From the NCBI GenBank assembly GCA_937905835.1, contig CALCXK010000110.1, positions 1 to 40,508 on the forward strand: DNA of 40,508 nt, in the 5' to 3' direction. Below are positions 22,799 through 31,280 of this stretch, one piece after another. The DNA comes from an uncultured Ilumatobacter sp. Lineage in GTDB: Bacteria > Actinomycetota > Acidimicrobiia > Acidimicrobiales > Ilumatobacteraceae. Every line of letters starts with the position of its first letter. Position 1 is the first letter of the stretch. The notes under the pieces are model-generated. The model searched no databases. It had not been told where the DNA came from and saw only the letters and a program-made list of their open reading frames with translations. Both the position numbers and the translations under genes were made by a program.

Positions 22799-25341
22799 GC
22801 GTGGGCCGCCTCGTCACGACTCGCAGCCGCGCCGATCAATGAAGATGCGGGGCTATCAGAGTCGCCGACCACCTCGGCGGGCTCGTCATCGAAGATCTCT
22901 TCGAACGTCGGACCCAACTCGTCCCGACGGCGACCGCCGCGAGCCAAGCTCACCGCACCGGCTGCGGCGATGAGCAAGACCGTGATCTCACCCATCGTGT
23001 CCCAGCCGCGGAAGTCGACGAGAATGACGTTGACGACATTCGAACCCTTGCCCTTGGTCAGCGAGTTCTCGACCATCATCTCGGACTGCTGCGGGCCAGA
23101 CACGTCGCCGCGAGCACCGCTGGCAACCAGGGCGAACACGAAGACCGACACACCGACGAACACCGACACACCAATCCGCATCGGTGCGGCAATGGCCGGC
23201 GCCCGATGCGTCCAGGTCGATGGAAGATAGCGCAACACGAGCACGAACAACACGGTGCTGAGCGTCTCGATCGCAAACTGCGTGAGCGCGAGGTCAGGGG
23301 CGCCCTGTACGACGTAGAGGCCGGCCATCGCGTAACCCACCGCACCGAGCATCAGCGCTGCAGCAATACGCCGACGGACAATCGATGCGCCGAGCGCAGC
23401 AGCAATGATCATCGCGACGAGCACCACGTGCACCGGCGTTTCGATCACATCGCCAAACCCGGTCCATTCCTGGGCGAAGGCGATCAGCGGGACACCGGTC
23501 GCCACCATCATGATGATCGCCACATAGATCGGCAGCGACCCGTTCTGAAGTACCCCGGTCACTCGACGCGCGACGACCCCGACGCCACGCAACAAGAAGT
23601 TGAACGACTGCTCGCTGCTCGGAACGAGCCTCATCGCTTTCGACATGACGCTCTGCCCTGCTGCGACGCGCGACCGGAACACAGTGAGCGCAGTACCTGT
23701 ACCGATGACCACCAAGGACAGCATGAACGCCGTGTTGAAACCCGACCAGAGGTGGACGTGCTTCGGTTCGGCTTCGGGGTGCAGGGCGATGGTTGCCATC
23801 TCGACCAACCGATCGACGATGACCGGGGCGAGGCCCGCGGCAAGAGTGAAAACAGTGAGGAAGAGCGCCGGGCCCACGAACAGCAACGACGGCGCGTGGG
23901 CGGTTTGGGAGTCGACGTCGCCGTCGCAGCTGGCTTCGAATTCGGGGTCGGCAAACACACCGAGCAGGCCGAGCACAAACCGGGCCGAATAGGCGAACGT
24001 CAGAATCGATGCAACGACAATGACGACGAGGACCACCGTGGAGCCAACGAAGTCGCCGTGCTCGATGTAGCCGTCGAGCCCCTTCTCCTTGGAGATGAAT
24101 CCGAACAGCGGTGGGAGCCCTGCCATCGAGGCCGCGCCGACGACTCCAGCGATGAGCGTCGGCCACCAGCCCTTGCCAAAGCCCGTGAGGCGACGGATGT
24201 CGCGGCTGCCGACTTCGTGGTCGACAATACCAACGACCATGAACAGCGCGGCCTTGAACGCGCCGTGGGCCAGCAAGAGCACCACACCAGCCTGTGCGAT
24301 GTGGTCGTCGCCAGTGCCGAACAGCAGCATCATGAAACCCAGCTGGCTCACCGTGCCGTAGGCGAGCAGTAGCTTCAGATCGTGCTGACGGAGCGCCCGC
24401 AAGCCACCGATCAGCATCGTTGCCGAGCCGACCGTGAGGAGAACGACCCGCCAGTTCCCTTCGGCCGCGAACATCGGCGCCATGCGGGCAACGAGGTAGA
24501 CGCCAGCCTTCACCATGGTGGCGGAATGGAGGTAGGCGCTGACCGGCGTTGGCGCGACCATCGCGCCGGGCAACCAGCTACTGAAGGGCGCTTGCGCTGA
24601 CTTGGTGAACGCTCCGATCAGCACGCAGATCAGGCCGGCGTTGAGGGCCGTGCTGGCCCCGGTGGCCGGGGCGTTCTCGATGAGCTCCGACAGGCGATAG
24701 GTGCCAGCTGCCTGCCCGACCATGATCAGCCCGGCGAGCAGGACGAGGCCACCCATGCCGGTGATGAGGAGCGCTTGCAGTGCGGCTGCGCGTGCTCTCG
24801 GGTTCGTGTCGTCGTTGCCAATCAGGAGGTACGAGGTGATCGACGTCAACTCCCAAGCGATGAAGAGGGCGATGAGATGGTCCGACCAAATCACGCCGAG
24901 CATTGCCCCCGCGAAGATCGTCATCATTCCCGCCAGCCGGCCCACATCCGACTTGACCGGCGTGGTCGGATCGTGGGGCTTGAAGTAGCCGAGCGCATAG
25001 ATGCAGATCAAAAATCCGATGCCGGACACGAGCGCGACCATCGCGAGGGCGAAGGCGTCAAGCCGCAAGTCGAGGCTGATCCCGAGGCCACCGACCCAGC
25101 TGAATGACTCGGTGACCGGTTTGCCGTCGAGCACGCCTCCGGCCTGCCCGATCGCCCAGATGACCGTGGCCAGCGGAGCAGCAGCAGCCATGGCGAATGC
25201 CCGACGCCCCAGCTGCCGTCCGGCTGCAACGATGGCAATGCCAATAACGAGATGGAAGGCGAGCAGGGCGAACATGGTTTCTGAAGACGCCAATGGCGCT
25301 CCGGGCGACGCTATTGCGTCAGCGTCGACTTGCGGTGACAT
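22795..25341 (-). CDS. mnhA: Na+/H+ antiporter (Mrp) subunit A
   Basis: An 848-residue MnhA/MrpA, the largest subunit. It has a NuoL-like core with the membrane Glu in FIAWELTSITSYLLIGNDD and the Lys/His path around SAQAPFSSWLPGAMVAPTPV and LLAYGTVSQLGFMMLLFG, then an MbhD/MbhE-like C-terminus (about residues 590-790). Start is ATG 25341 or 25275; homologues begin almost at the first helix, favouring 25275 (FALLAFHLVIGI). A 6-bp hairpin (25346-25360) lies 4 bases before ATG 25341. Mrp uses proton motive force to expel sodium. Confidence 0.93.
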   Translation of the reverse strand: MSPQVDADAIASPGAPLASSETMFALLAFHLVIGIAIVAAGRQLGRRAFAMAAAAPLATVIWAIGQAGGVLDGKPVTESFSWVGGLGISLDLRLDAFALAMVALVSGIGFLICIYALGYFKPHDPTTPVKSDVGRLAGMMTIFAGAMLGVIWSDHLIALFIAWELTSITSYLLIGNDDTNPRARAAALQALLITGMGGLVLLAGLIMVGQAAGTYRLSELIENAPATGASTALNAGLICVLIGAFTKSAQAPFSSWLPGAMVAPTPVSAYLHSATMVKAGVYLVARMAPMFAAEGNWRVVLLTVGSATMLIGGLRALRQHDLKLLLAYGTVSQLGFMMLLFGTGDDHIAQAGVVLLLAHGAFKAALFMVVGIVDHEVGSRDIRRLTGFGKGWWPTLIAGVVGAASMAGLPPLFGFISKEKGLDGYIEHGDFVGSTVVLVVIVVASILTFAYSARFVLGLLGVFADPEFEASCDGDVDSQTAHAPSLLFVGPALFLTVFTLAAGLAPVIVDRLVEMATIALHPEAEPKHVHLWSGFNTAFMLSLVVIGTGTALTVFRSRVAAGQSVMSKAMRLVPSSEQSFNFLLRGVGVVARRVTGVLQNGSLPIYVAIIMMVATGVPLIAFAQEWTGFGDVIETPVHVVLVAMIIAAALGASIVRRRIAAALMLGAVGYAMAGLYVVQGAPDLALTQFAIETLSTVLFVLVLRYLPSTWTHRAPAIAAPMRIGVSVFVGVSVFVFALVASGARGDVSGPQQSEMMVENSLTKGKGSNVVNVILVDFRGWDTMGEITVLLIAAAGAVSLARGGRRRDELGPTFEEIFDDEPAEVVGDSDSPASSLIGAAASRDEAAHA

Positions 25342-25530
25342 CTCGCCGCAGTTTCTGCGGAGGTCGAGCTGAATGTGCTGAAGTTCGACGCCCCGGCAAT
25401 CTCGGGAAGAAAAGCGGCGGGTTCCGCCTCGTACGGTCCCGAGTTTCTGGCGTTGCGGTGCAGATCCGTGCGAAGGGACTGTCCTGCGCTGATTTGTTCT
25501 TGGTTACCCGCTGGTAACTAATCTCAGGGG
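25342..25530. promoter_or_regulatory. Divergent control region mnhA / dehydrogenase
   Basis: This 189-base gap serves the Mrp operon (minus) and the 3-hydroxyacyl-CoA dehydrogenase (plus). It contains the hairpin CCGCAG-TTT-CTGCGG (25346-25360) near mnhA, and on the plus side TAATCT (25519-25524), 6 bases before ATG 25531, a likely -10 of a leaderless mRNA. Confidence 0.5.
25503..25518. promoter_or_regulatory. Palindromic operator candidate
   Basis: GTTACC-CGCT-GGTAAC is a perfect 6-base inverted repeat immediately upstream of the likely -10 (25519-25524). Such TTACC...GGTAA palindromes are typical of TetR-type regulators of acyl-CoA genes in actinobacteria; the specific regulator is an inference. 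Confidence 0.5.
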
Positions 25531-26382
25531 ATGACAAGTATCAAGAAGGTCGGAATCCTCGGTTCGGGAATCATGGGATCCGGCTTGGCTGAAGTGGTGG
25601 CCCGGGCCGGCCTCGACGTCGTCGTGCGGTCACGCACCCAGGCCGGCGCTGATGCCGTTCTGGCAAAGGTGGGTTCCGGGCTCGCACGCCAAGTCGCCAA
25701 GGAACGCATGACCGAAGAGGAACGCGAGGCGATTCTCGGCCGTGTCTCGGTAACCGACCATCTCGGACAGCTCGCCGACTGCGATCTCGTCATCGAGAGC
25801 GTCGTCGAAGATCTCGAAGTAAAGCGAGCGCTGTTCGCCGAACTCGAGCAGATCGTCAAGCCCGAGGGGATCCTGGCCACGAACACGTCGACCCTCCCGG
25901 TGGTCGAGCTGGCGATGATGACGCAGCGACCGAGCCAAGTGTGCGGTATCCACTTCTTCAACCCAGCTCCGGCGATGTCACTGGTCGAGATCATCCGCCC
26001 GCTCACAGCGAGCGACGAGACCATCAATGCTGCAGCCAGCTTCGTCGAGGCCTGTGGCAAGAATGCCGTCCACGTCGAAGACCGAGCTGGCTTCATCGTT
26101 AACGCATTGCTGTTCCCGTACCTCAACAACGCTGTTCGGATGCTCCAGAACGGGACCGCCTCGATGGACGACATCGATGCCGCGATGATCGGCGGCTGCA
26201 ACTTCCCGATGGGCCCATTTGCGTTGCTCGACCTCGTCGGCCTCGACACCTCCGTGTCGATTCTCGATGCGCTGTATGCGGAGTTCAGCGATGCGAACTA
26301 CGCCGCGGTTCCGCTGCTGCGCCGGATGGTGGCCGCCGGCCATCTCGGACGCAAGACCAAGCAGGGCTTCCGGACGTACTGA
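25531..26382 (+). CDS. 3-hydroxyacyl-CoA (3-hydroxybutyryl-CoA) dehydrogenase
   Basis: A 283-residue NAD-dependent dehydrogenase. VGILGSGIMGSGLAEVVARA is the GxGxxG dinucleotide loop. The catalytic His lies in VCGIHFFNPAPAMSLVEII with the partner Glu, and DRAGFIVNALLFPYLNNAV starts the C-terminal domain ending in MGPFALLDLVGLD. The length matches Hbd/FadB2-type enzymes for short 3-hydroxyacyl-CoA, used in beta-oxidation, butyrate or ethylmalonyl-CoA metabolism. It stands alone behind its own promoter and a palindromic operator candidate. Confidence 0.92.
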   Translation: MTSIKKVGILGSGIMGSGLAEVVARAGLDVVVRSRTQAGADAVLAKVGSGLARQVAKERMTEEEREAILGRVSVTDHLGQLADCDLVIESVVEDLEVKRALFAELEQIVKPEGILATNTSTLPVVELAMMTQRPSQVCGIHFFNPAPAMSLVEIIRPLTASDETINAAASFVEACGKNAVHVEDRAGFIVNALLFPYLNNAVRMLQNGTASMDDIDAAMIGGCNFPMGPFALLDLVGLDTSVSILDALYAEFSDANYAAVPLLRRMVAAGHLGRKTKQGFRTY

Positions 26383-26483
26383 GCTCGGCAGCGAATTGCG
26401 ACACTCACCCGTCCTGCAGGAGATTTCTCAAACTTTCTCCCGACAATTCTCATAACTGTCAGCGGCATTGACACAATTCGAGA

Positions 26484-27152
26484 ATGAGCACGGGTCGGCG
26501 ACCGCGACGAGAACCGCCACCGACGCGGTTCATCCTCCCCAACCCGCTCGTCACGCCTGCCGGAACCGATCTTGTTGCGCTCGGCGCAGACCTCGCGCCG
26601 GGCACGCTGCTTGCGGCATACCGAGCCGGAATGTTCCCAATGCCAGTCGACCCAGGCAAGCGACGCAGCAAAGTTGCCTGGTACTCACCCGACCCGCGGG
26701 GCCTCATCCCGCTCGACGGCCTCAAGATCTCCAAGTCCTTACGCAAAAGTGTCCAAAGGTACGAGGTGCGTGTCGACACCGACTTCCGAGGCGTGATGGA
26801 ACGATGCGCCGACCCGGACCGCGCCGGCCGCTGGATCACGACCGAATTTCTCGACGCCTACGAACAGCTCTTCGACCTCGGATGGGCGCAGTCGTACGAG
26901 ACGTACCTCGACGGCCTACTCGTCGGCGGGCTCTACGGCATTCGGATCAATAACTTCTTCGCGGGCGAGTCGATGTTCCATGACGCCACCGACGCATCGA
27001 AAGTGGCGCTCGTCCATCTTGTCGACCAACTCAACGACTCGGGAGCAACACTGCTCGACACGCAGTGGTTGACCCATCACCTCGTATCGCTCGGCGGCTA
27101 CGAAGTGAGCCGACTCGATTACCTCCGTCTACTCGCTGCCGCACTCGATTGA
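26484..27152 (+). CDS. aat: Leucyl/phenylalanyl-tRNA-protein transferase
   Basis: A 222-residue Aat that attaches Leu or Phe from tRNA to N-terminal Arg/Lys of proteins, marking them for ClpS/ClpAP (bacterial N-end rule). Family motifs are AYRAGMFPMP, VAWYSPDPRGLIPL, WITTEFLDAYEQLFDLGWAQ, VGGLYGIRINNFFAGESMF and DASKVALVHLVDQL. The N-terminus is short and basic. A 101-base gap separates it from the dehydrogenase. No special context explains its neighbours. Confidence 0.94.
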   Translation: MSTGRRPRREPPPTRFILPNPLVTPAGTDLVALGADLAPGTLLAAYRAGMFPMPVDPGKRRSKVAWYSPDPRGLIPLDGLKISKSLRKSVQRYEVRVDTDFRGVMERCADPDRAGRWITTEFLDAYEQLFDLGWAQSYETYLDGLLVGGLYGIRINNFFAGESMFHDATDASKVALVHLVDQLNDSGATLLDTQWLTHHLVSLGGYEVSRLDYLRLLAAALD

Positions 27153-27214
27153 GCAACAGGAAGAAAACGAGCGCATCGGAGCCATCAACCAGCTCCGCTA
27201 GAGGGAGGAACAAG

Positions 27215-27298
27215 ATGTCCTGGCTCTCGAACTACCCGGCGGTTTCGTGTAAGCCGGGACACTTCGTTGACAGGCCAGATCGATCAGGACTTGAGTAA
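27215..27298 (+). CDS. Possible 27-codon ORF upstream of meaA
   Basis: ATG 27215 is preceded by GAGGGAGGAACAAG, one of the strongest Shine-Dalgarno sequences in the window. The frame begins MSWLSNYPAVSCKPG and ends at TAA 27296-27298, 40 bases before meaA. A longer in-frame version can begin at TTG 27149, overlapping the aat stop. Its strong ribosome site and position suggest a leader peptide or small protein. No family recognised. Confidence 0.38.
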   Translation: MSWLSNYPAVSCKPGHFVDRPDRSGLE

Positions 27299-27338
27299 GA
27301 ACGTGGGGATTTCTTCTCGAACCGACAACACTGGGTCC

Positions 27339-29291
27339 ATGAGCGAACGCACCGCGCCCGACCGTCCCTGGATGATGCGGACCTACTCGGGCCACTCGAC
27401 GGCTGCTGCATCCAACGAGCTGTACCGGACCAACTTGTCCAAGGGCCAGACCGGCCTCTCCATTGCGTTCGACCTCCCTACGCAGACTGGCTACGACCCC
27501 GACGACAAAATGTCGCGCGGCGAGGTCGGCAAGGTCGGCGTTCCGGTCGCGCACCTTGGTCATATGCGGACGCTGCTCGATCAGATCCCACCCGGCCAAA
27601 TGAACACCTCCATGACGATCAACGCAACCGCCGCCTGGCTGCTCGCGCTCTACGTGGCCAATGCCGAAGAGCAAGGCATTCCCGCTGACGAACTTCGTGG
27701 GACCACGCAGAACGACATCGTCAAGGAGTACCTGTCGCGCGGCACCTACATCTTCCCACCGGCACCTTCGCGTCGGCTGATCGTTGACATGGTCGCGTGG
27801 TGCACCGAACACGCACCCAAGTGGAATCCGATGAACGTGTGCTCCTACCACCTACAGGAAGCCGGGGCGACGCCGACGCAGGAAATCGCTTACTCGATGG
27901 CCACAGCCATCGATGTGCTCGATGCTGTGCGTGCCTCGGGCCAGGTGTCCGACGATCAGTTCAGCCAGGTGTTCGGCTCGATTTCGTTCTTCGTGAATGC
28001 TGGAATCCGGTTCATCGAAGAGACGTGCAAGCTCCGTGCCATGACCGACATGTGGGAGCAGATCGGCCGGGAACGTTACGGCGTGACCGATGCTAAGGCC
28101 CTGCGTTTTCGCTACGGCGTCCAGGTCAACTCACTCGGTCTCACCGAGGCGCAGCCAGAGAACAACGTGCAGCGAATCGTGCTCGAAATGCTCGCGGTCA
28201 CGCTCTCCAAGAAGGCCCGCGCCCGCTCGGTGCAGTTGCCTGCCTGGAACGAAGCACTCGGCCTTCCGACGCCGTGGGATCAGCAGTGGTCATTGCGGAT
28301 GCAGCAGGTGTTGGCCTTCGAGACCGACCTGCTCGAGTACGGCGACATCTTCGACGGCTCGACAGTTATTGAGGCCAAGACCGAGGAGTTGCGAGCAGCA
28401 GCCCAGGCTGAGCTTGACGACGTCCTCGAGATGGGTGGCGCATTCGAAGCCGTCGAAACGTTGAAGTCCCGCCTCGTTTCCTCGATGGCGCAGCGCACGC
28501 GTCGGATCGAATCAGGCGACCTCACCGTCGTCGGCGTCAACGACTTCACCGAGAGCACCGACTCACCCCTCGGTGGCGAAGGCGCGATCCTCAAGGTCGA
28601 CCATGCCGTCGAAGCCGAGATGGTCGCCGACGTCGAAGCATGGCGTGCACAACGCAATCAGGCCGCCGTCGATGCTGCACTCATCGATCTGCGTGCCGCA
28701 GCCGTTGACGGCGGCAACATCATGCCGCCGTCGATCGCGCTGGCCCGAGCTGGCGGCACCACCGGCGAATGGGGCAATCTCCTACGCGAAATTTTCGGCG
28801 AGTTCCGCGCACCGACCGGTGTGGCCGGTGCGATCGGGTCGGCAAGCGGTCTTAGCGAAGTGGCAGCGTTCGTGAAGTCGATCCCTGGTGGCCCGCCCAA
28901 ATTCCTCGTCGCCAAGCCAGGCCTCGATGGACACTCGAACGGAGCCGAACAAATCGCCGTCGCGGCACGCGACTCCGGCATGGAAGTCGTGTACTCGGGT
29001 ATTCGCCTCACGCCAGAGCAAATTGCTGCATCGGCTCGCGACGAGGACCCCGACGTGATCGGGCTGTCGATCTTGTCCGGCTCACACCTCAACCTCGTGC
29101 CTGTTGTACTTGACCATCTCAAGGCGATGGGCGTCGACATCCCCGTGGTCGTCGGTGGAATCATCCCCGAAGACGATCGTCCCCGCCTGCGCAAACTCGG
29201 CATCGCTGCGATTTACACCCCGAAGGACTACAAAATTTCCACCATCATGCGCGACATCGCCGAGCTGGCCATCGCGCACCGCAACCGGTAA
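27339..29291 (+). CDS. meaA: Ethylmalonyl-CoA mutase (MeaA type)
   Basis: A 650-residue adenosylcobalamin-dependent acyl-CoA mutase. The N-terminus RPWMMRTYSGHSTAAASNEL and GQTGLSIAFDLPTQTGYDPD, with NTSMTINATAAWLLALY and WNPMNVCSYHLQEAGATPTQ, closely follow MeaA/Ecm rather than methylmalonyl-CoA mutase. The C-terminal B12 domain (about 515-650) has the base-off ligand H532 in DGHSNGAEQIA and the SILSGSH and VVVGGIIP motifs. Ecm isomerises ethylmalonyl-CoA to methylsuccinyl-CoA in the ethylmalonyl-CoA route of acetate assimilation. Catalytic and B12 domains are fused in one chain. ATG 27339 precedes the conserved RPW start. Confidence 0.88.
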   Translation: MSERTAPDRPWMMRTYSGHSTAAASNELYRTNLSKGQTGLSIAFDLPTQTGYDPDDKMSRGEVGKVGVPVAHLGHMRTLLDQIPPGQMNTSMTINATAAWLLALYVANAEEQGIPADELRGTTQNDIVKEYLSRGTYIFPPAPSRRLIVDMVAWCTEHAPKWNPMNVCSYHLQEAGATPTQEIAYSMATAIDVLDAVRASGQVSDDQFSQVFGSISFFVNAGIRFIEETCKLRAMTDMWEQIGRERYGVTDAKALRFRYGVQVNSLGLTEAQPENNVQRIVLEMLAVTLSKKARARSVQLPAWNEALGLPTPWDQQWSLRMQQVLAFETDLLEYGDIFDGSTVIEAKTEELRAAAQAELDDVLEMGGAFEAVETLKSRLVSSMAQRTRRIESGDLTVVGVNDFTESTDSPLGGEGAILKVDHAVEAEMVADVEAWRAQRNQAAVDAALIDLRAAAVDGGNIMPPSIALARAGGTTGEWGNLLREIFGEFRAPTGVAGAIGSASGLSEVAAFVKSIPGGPPKFLVAKPGLDGHSNGAEQIAVAARDSGMEVVYSGIRLTPEQIAASARDEDPDVIGLSILSGSHLNLVPVVLDHLKAMGVDIPVVVGGIIPEDDRPRLRKLGIAAIYTPKDYKISTIMRDIAELAIAHRNR

Positions 29292-29301
29292 AAACGCGCT
29301 C

Positions 29302-29547
29302 ATGGTCGGCCCGCAGTATCTGTTCTCCAACCAGGTCATCGATCGGGTTCGGCGCGAGTTTGGCAACGATGCCGACCGCGTCATCAAGGAGCTCGATCGA
29401 CTCCCCAGCACTCGCCAGCGCGATGGCGATCGGCTGCCTATTGCAGTGCTCGACCTCGCCAAACGCGACGCTCCCGCCGTCTTCGGCCTCGTCGAACAAG
29501 CGCTGATCGACTGGAGTGAAGTGCTCAGTTGGGTTGACGACGACTGA
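29302..29547 (+). CDS. Conserved-looking 81-residue protein after meaA
   Basis: An 81-residue frame starting 10 bases after the meaA stop. It reads like a folded, mainly helical protein: QVIDRVRREFGNDADRVIKE, RLPIAVLDLAKRDAP and a last acidic helix ending WVDDD. There is no membrane segment or known motif. The tight spacing suggests co-transcription with meaA. It may be a small partner, but no function can be given. Confidence 0.6.
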   Translation: MVGPQYLFSNQVIDRVRREFGNDADRVIKELDRLPSTRQRDGDRLPIAVLDLAKRDAPAVFGLVEQALIDWSEVLSWVDDD

Positions 29548-29577
29548 CGCCAGGTCGTGCACGTCCTCGTCAAGATC

Positions 29578-29590
29578 AGGGGGCTCCCCT
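29578..29590. terminator. Weak hairpin between converging genes
   Basis: AGGGG-GCT-CCCCT forms a 5-bp stem with a 3-base loop between the 81-residue ORF (plus) and hspR (minus). There is no U-tract. It is a candidate bidirectional terminator only. Confidence 0.25.
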
Positions 29591-29615
29591 CCCAATCCTC
29601 CACCCCAGCGGTGGG

Positions 29616-30050
29616 TCAATCGCGGTCGAAGATGCTCGGCCGTTTCCCGAAGACGGCAACTGCCTGCCGCAGCGGAACGAGATCGCCACCGGCGGCGGCC
29701 CGTGTACTGGCTGCTTGGCTGCGTTCGGCCTCAGCAATTGCATGCAACGCAATTTCACGGGCTTGCTCGAGTTCGTTACGTAGCCGAACGTTCTCAGCTT
29801 CGAGGCGCATCACGCGGCGAATTCCTTCGAGGTTCATGCCCTCCGAAGTCAGCTCGGAAATGCGTCGCAAGATGGCGATGTCAGCGTCGCTGTATCGACG
29901 ATTGCCGCCTTGCGTTCGAGCTGGCTCGAGAAGTCCACGACGTTCATAGATCCGGAGCGTCTGTGGGTGCATACCCGAAAGTTCAGCCGCGACCGAAATG
30001 ACGTACACCGCTGAAGAGCGGGTGCGCTTCGTTGCGTCGTTGTCAGCCAT
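29616..30050 (-). CDS. hspR: Heat-shock repressor HspR (MerR family)
   Basis: A 144-residue MerR-family repressor. YVISVAAELSGMHPQTLRIY and ERRGLLEPARTQGGNRRYSD form the winged helix, followed by RISELTSEGMNLEGIRRVM and a C-terminal coiled coil (LRNELEQAREIALHAIAEAE). HspR binds HAIR inverted repeats at dnaK, clpB and lon promoters, with DnaK as co-repressor. It is the last gene of the dnaK operon, 32 bases after dnaJ, the standard actinobacterial arrangement. ATG 30050 is chosen over the longer frame to 30086, which would overlap dnaJ. Confidence 0.93.
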   Translation of the reverse strand: MADNDATKRTRSSAVYVISVAAELSGMHPQTLRIYERRGLLEPARTQGGNRRYSDADIAILRRISELTSEGMNLEGIRRVMRLEAENVRLRNELEQAREIALHAIAEAERSQAASTRAAAGGDLVPLRQAVAVFGKRPSIFDRD

Positions 30051-30082
30051 GTGGGTGCCTCGTCGGTAAGCGCCGTGCGCTC

Positions 30083-31216
30083 TCACGCATCGCTCGGGGC
30101 CTCACTACTTACCGTGCTGGCTTCGAGCGTAGTCGCTGCACGGAGTTGCTCGACTGCCAAACGTTCTGCGTCGCTCAGTTCGGTCGGGACCTCCACGTTG
30201 ACAGTGACAATCAGATCACCGCGCTCCTTCAGGGTGTCGATGCCCTTGCCCTTCACGCGATGTCGGGTTCCTGATTGCGTTCCCGCTTTCACGCGCAAGG
30301 TCACCGTCGGGCCACTGAGTGTTGGCACCTGGATGTCGGCGCCGAGCGCTGCATCGGCAAATGCGATTGGAACGGCAACGGTGAGGTTCACGCCGCTGCG
30401 ACCGAATATGTGGTGCGGCATGACCTTGAGCTCAACGAGCAGGTCGCCGTTGGGGCCGCTATTGCGACCCGGACCGCCGCGCCCTTTCAGGCGAATGGTC
30501 TGACCATCCTTTACACCTGCGGGCAACCGCGTCTTGACCTCGCGTGGCCGTTTCTCGACGCCGCCACCACGGCAGGTGTCGCACCGCTCGTCGATCAGAC
30601 GGCCGGTGCCCGAGCACAAATGGCAAGGCGACGAGAACGAGAACATGCCCTGGTTGTCATCGGTAACACCACGGCCCTGGCAGTTACCACATACCCGGGG
30701 GGAAGTGCCCGGCTTGGCGCCCGACCCGTGACAGGTCGAGCACTGCGCATCAGTCGTCAGGTACAGCGTGGTTTCGAGACCGGTAACGGCATCGGCGAAG
30801 TCGACGGTGAGCTGGGCAGAGATATCTGCACCGCGCCGCGGCTGAACGCCGCTCGATCCGCCTCGACCTCGACCGCGGGCGAACATCCCTCCGAGGACAT
30901 CACCGAGTCCGCCACCCATGTCGCCGACATTGAATGAGAAACCGTCGGATCCGCCGGGTCGGCCACCCATCGTTGCGGGGCCCAGACGGCGGACTTCGTC
31001 ATATTCGGCGCGCTTGTCATCGTCACCGAGGACGTCGTAGGCGGACGACACCTCTTTGAACTTCTCCTCGGCGACATCGTTACCGGGGTTCTTGTCCGGA
31101 TGCAGCTCGCGGGCGAGCTTGCGATACGCCTTGGTGATCTCCTTGTCGGTGGCACTTTCGCTTACCGCAAGGGTCTTGTAAAAGTCTTTCTCGAACCAGT
31201 CTCGCTGCGCAGCCAT
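30083..31216 (-). CDS. dnaJ: Chaperone protein DnaJ
   Basis: A 377-residue type I DnaJ. The J-domain (about 1-75) holds the HPD tripeptide in ARELHPDKNPG. A Gly-rich region (about 85-130) follows, then four zinc-finger repeats CSTCHGSG, CGNCQGRG, CHLCSGTG and CDTCRGGG, and two C-terminal substrate domains. It stimulates DnaK ATPase. ATG 31216 is fixed by the Shine-Dalgarno AGGAGG at 31227-31232 (minus), 10 bases upstream; the longer frame to 31249 runs into the grpE-dnaJ hairpin. Confidence 0.96.
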   Translation of the reverse strand: MAAQRDWFEKDFYKTLAVSESATDKEITKAYRKLARELHPDKNPGNDVAEEKFKEVSSAYDVLGDDDKRAEYDEVRRLGPATMGGRPGGSDGFSFNVGDMGGGLGDVLGGMFARGRGRGGSSGVQPRRGADISAQLTVDFADAVTGLETTLYLTTDAQCSTCHGSGAKPGTSPRVCGNCQGRGVTDDNQGMFSFSSPCHLCSGTGRLIDERCDTCRGGGVEKRPREVKTRLPAGVKDGQTIRLKGRGGPGRNSGPNGDLLVELKVMPHHIFGRSGVNLTVAVPIAFADAALGADIQVPTLSGPTVTLRVKAGTQSGTRHRVKGKGIDTLKERGDLIVTVNVEVPTELSDAERLAVEQLRAATTLEASTVSSEAPSDA

Positions 31217-31241
31217 CTCGTACTCACCTCCTCGGCATTCG

Positions 31242-31280
31242 AGGTGCACCGCGTGGTGTCAGACACCACGCGTTGCACCT
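31242..31280 (-). terminator. Hairpin between grpE and dnaJ
   Basis: The arms 31242-31260 (AGGTGCACCGCGTGGTGTC) and 31262-31280 pair over 19 positions with one mismatch around a single base (a 3- to 5-base loop in practice). It begins at the grpE stop and ends 25 bases before the dnaJ ATG. There is no U-tract. This very stable structure may lower read-through or mark a processing point in the operon mRNA. Confidence 0.65.
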
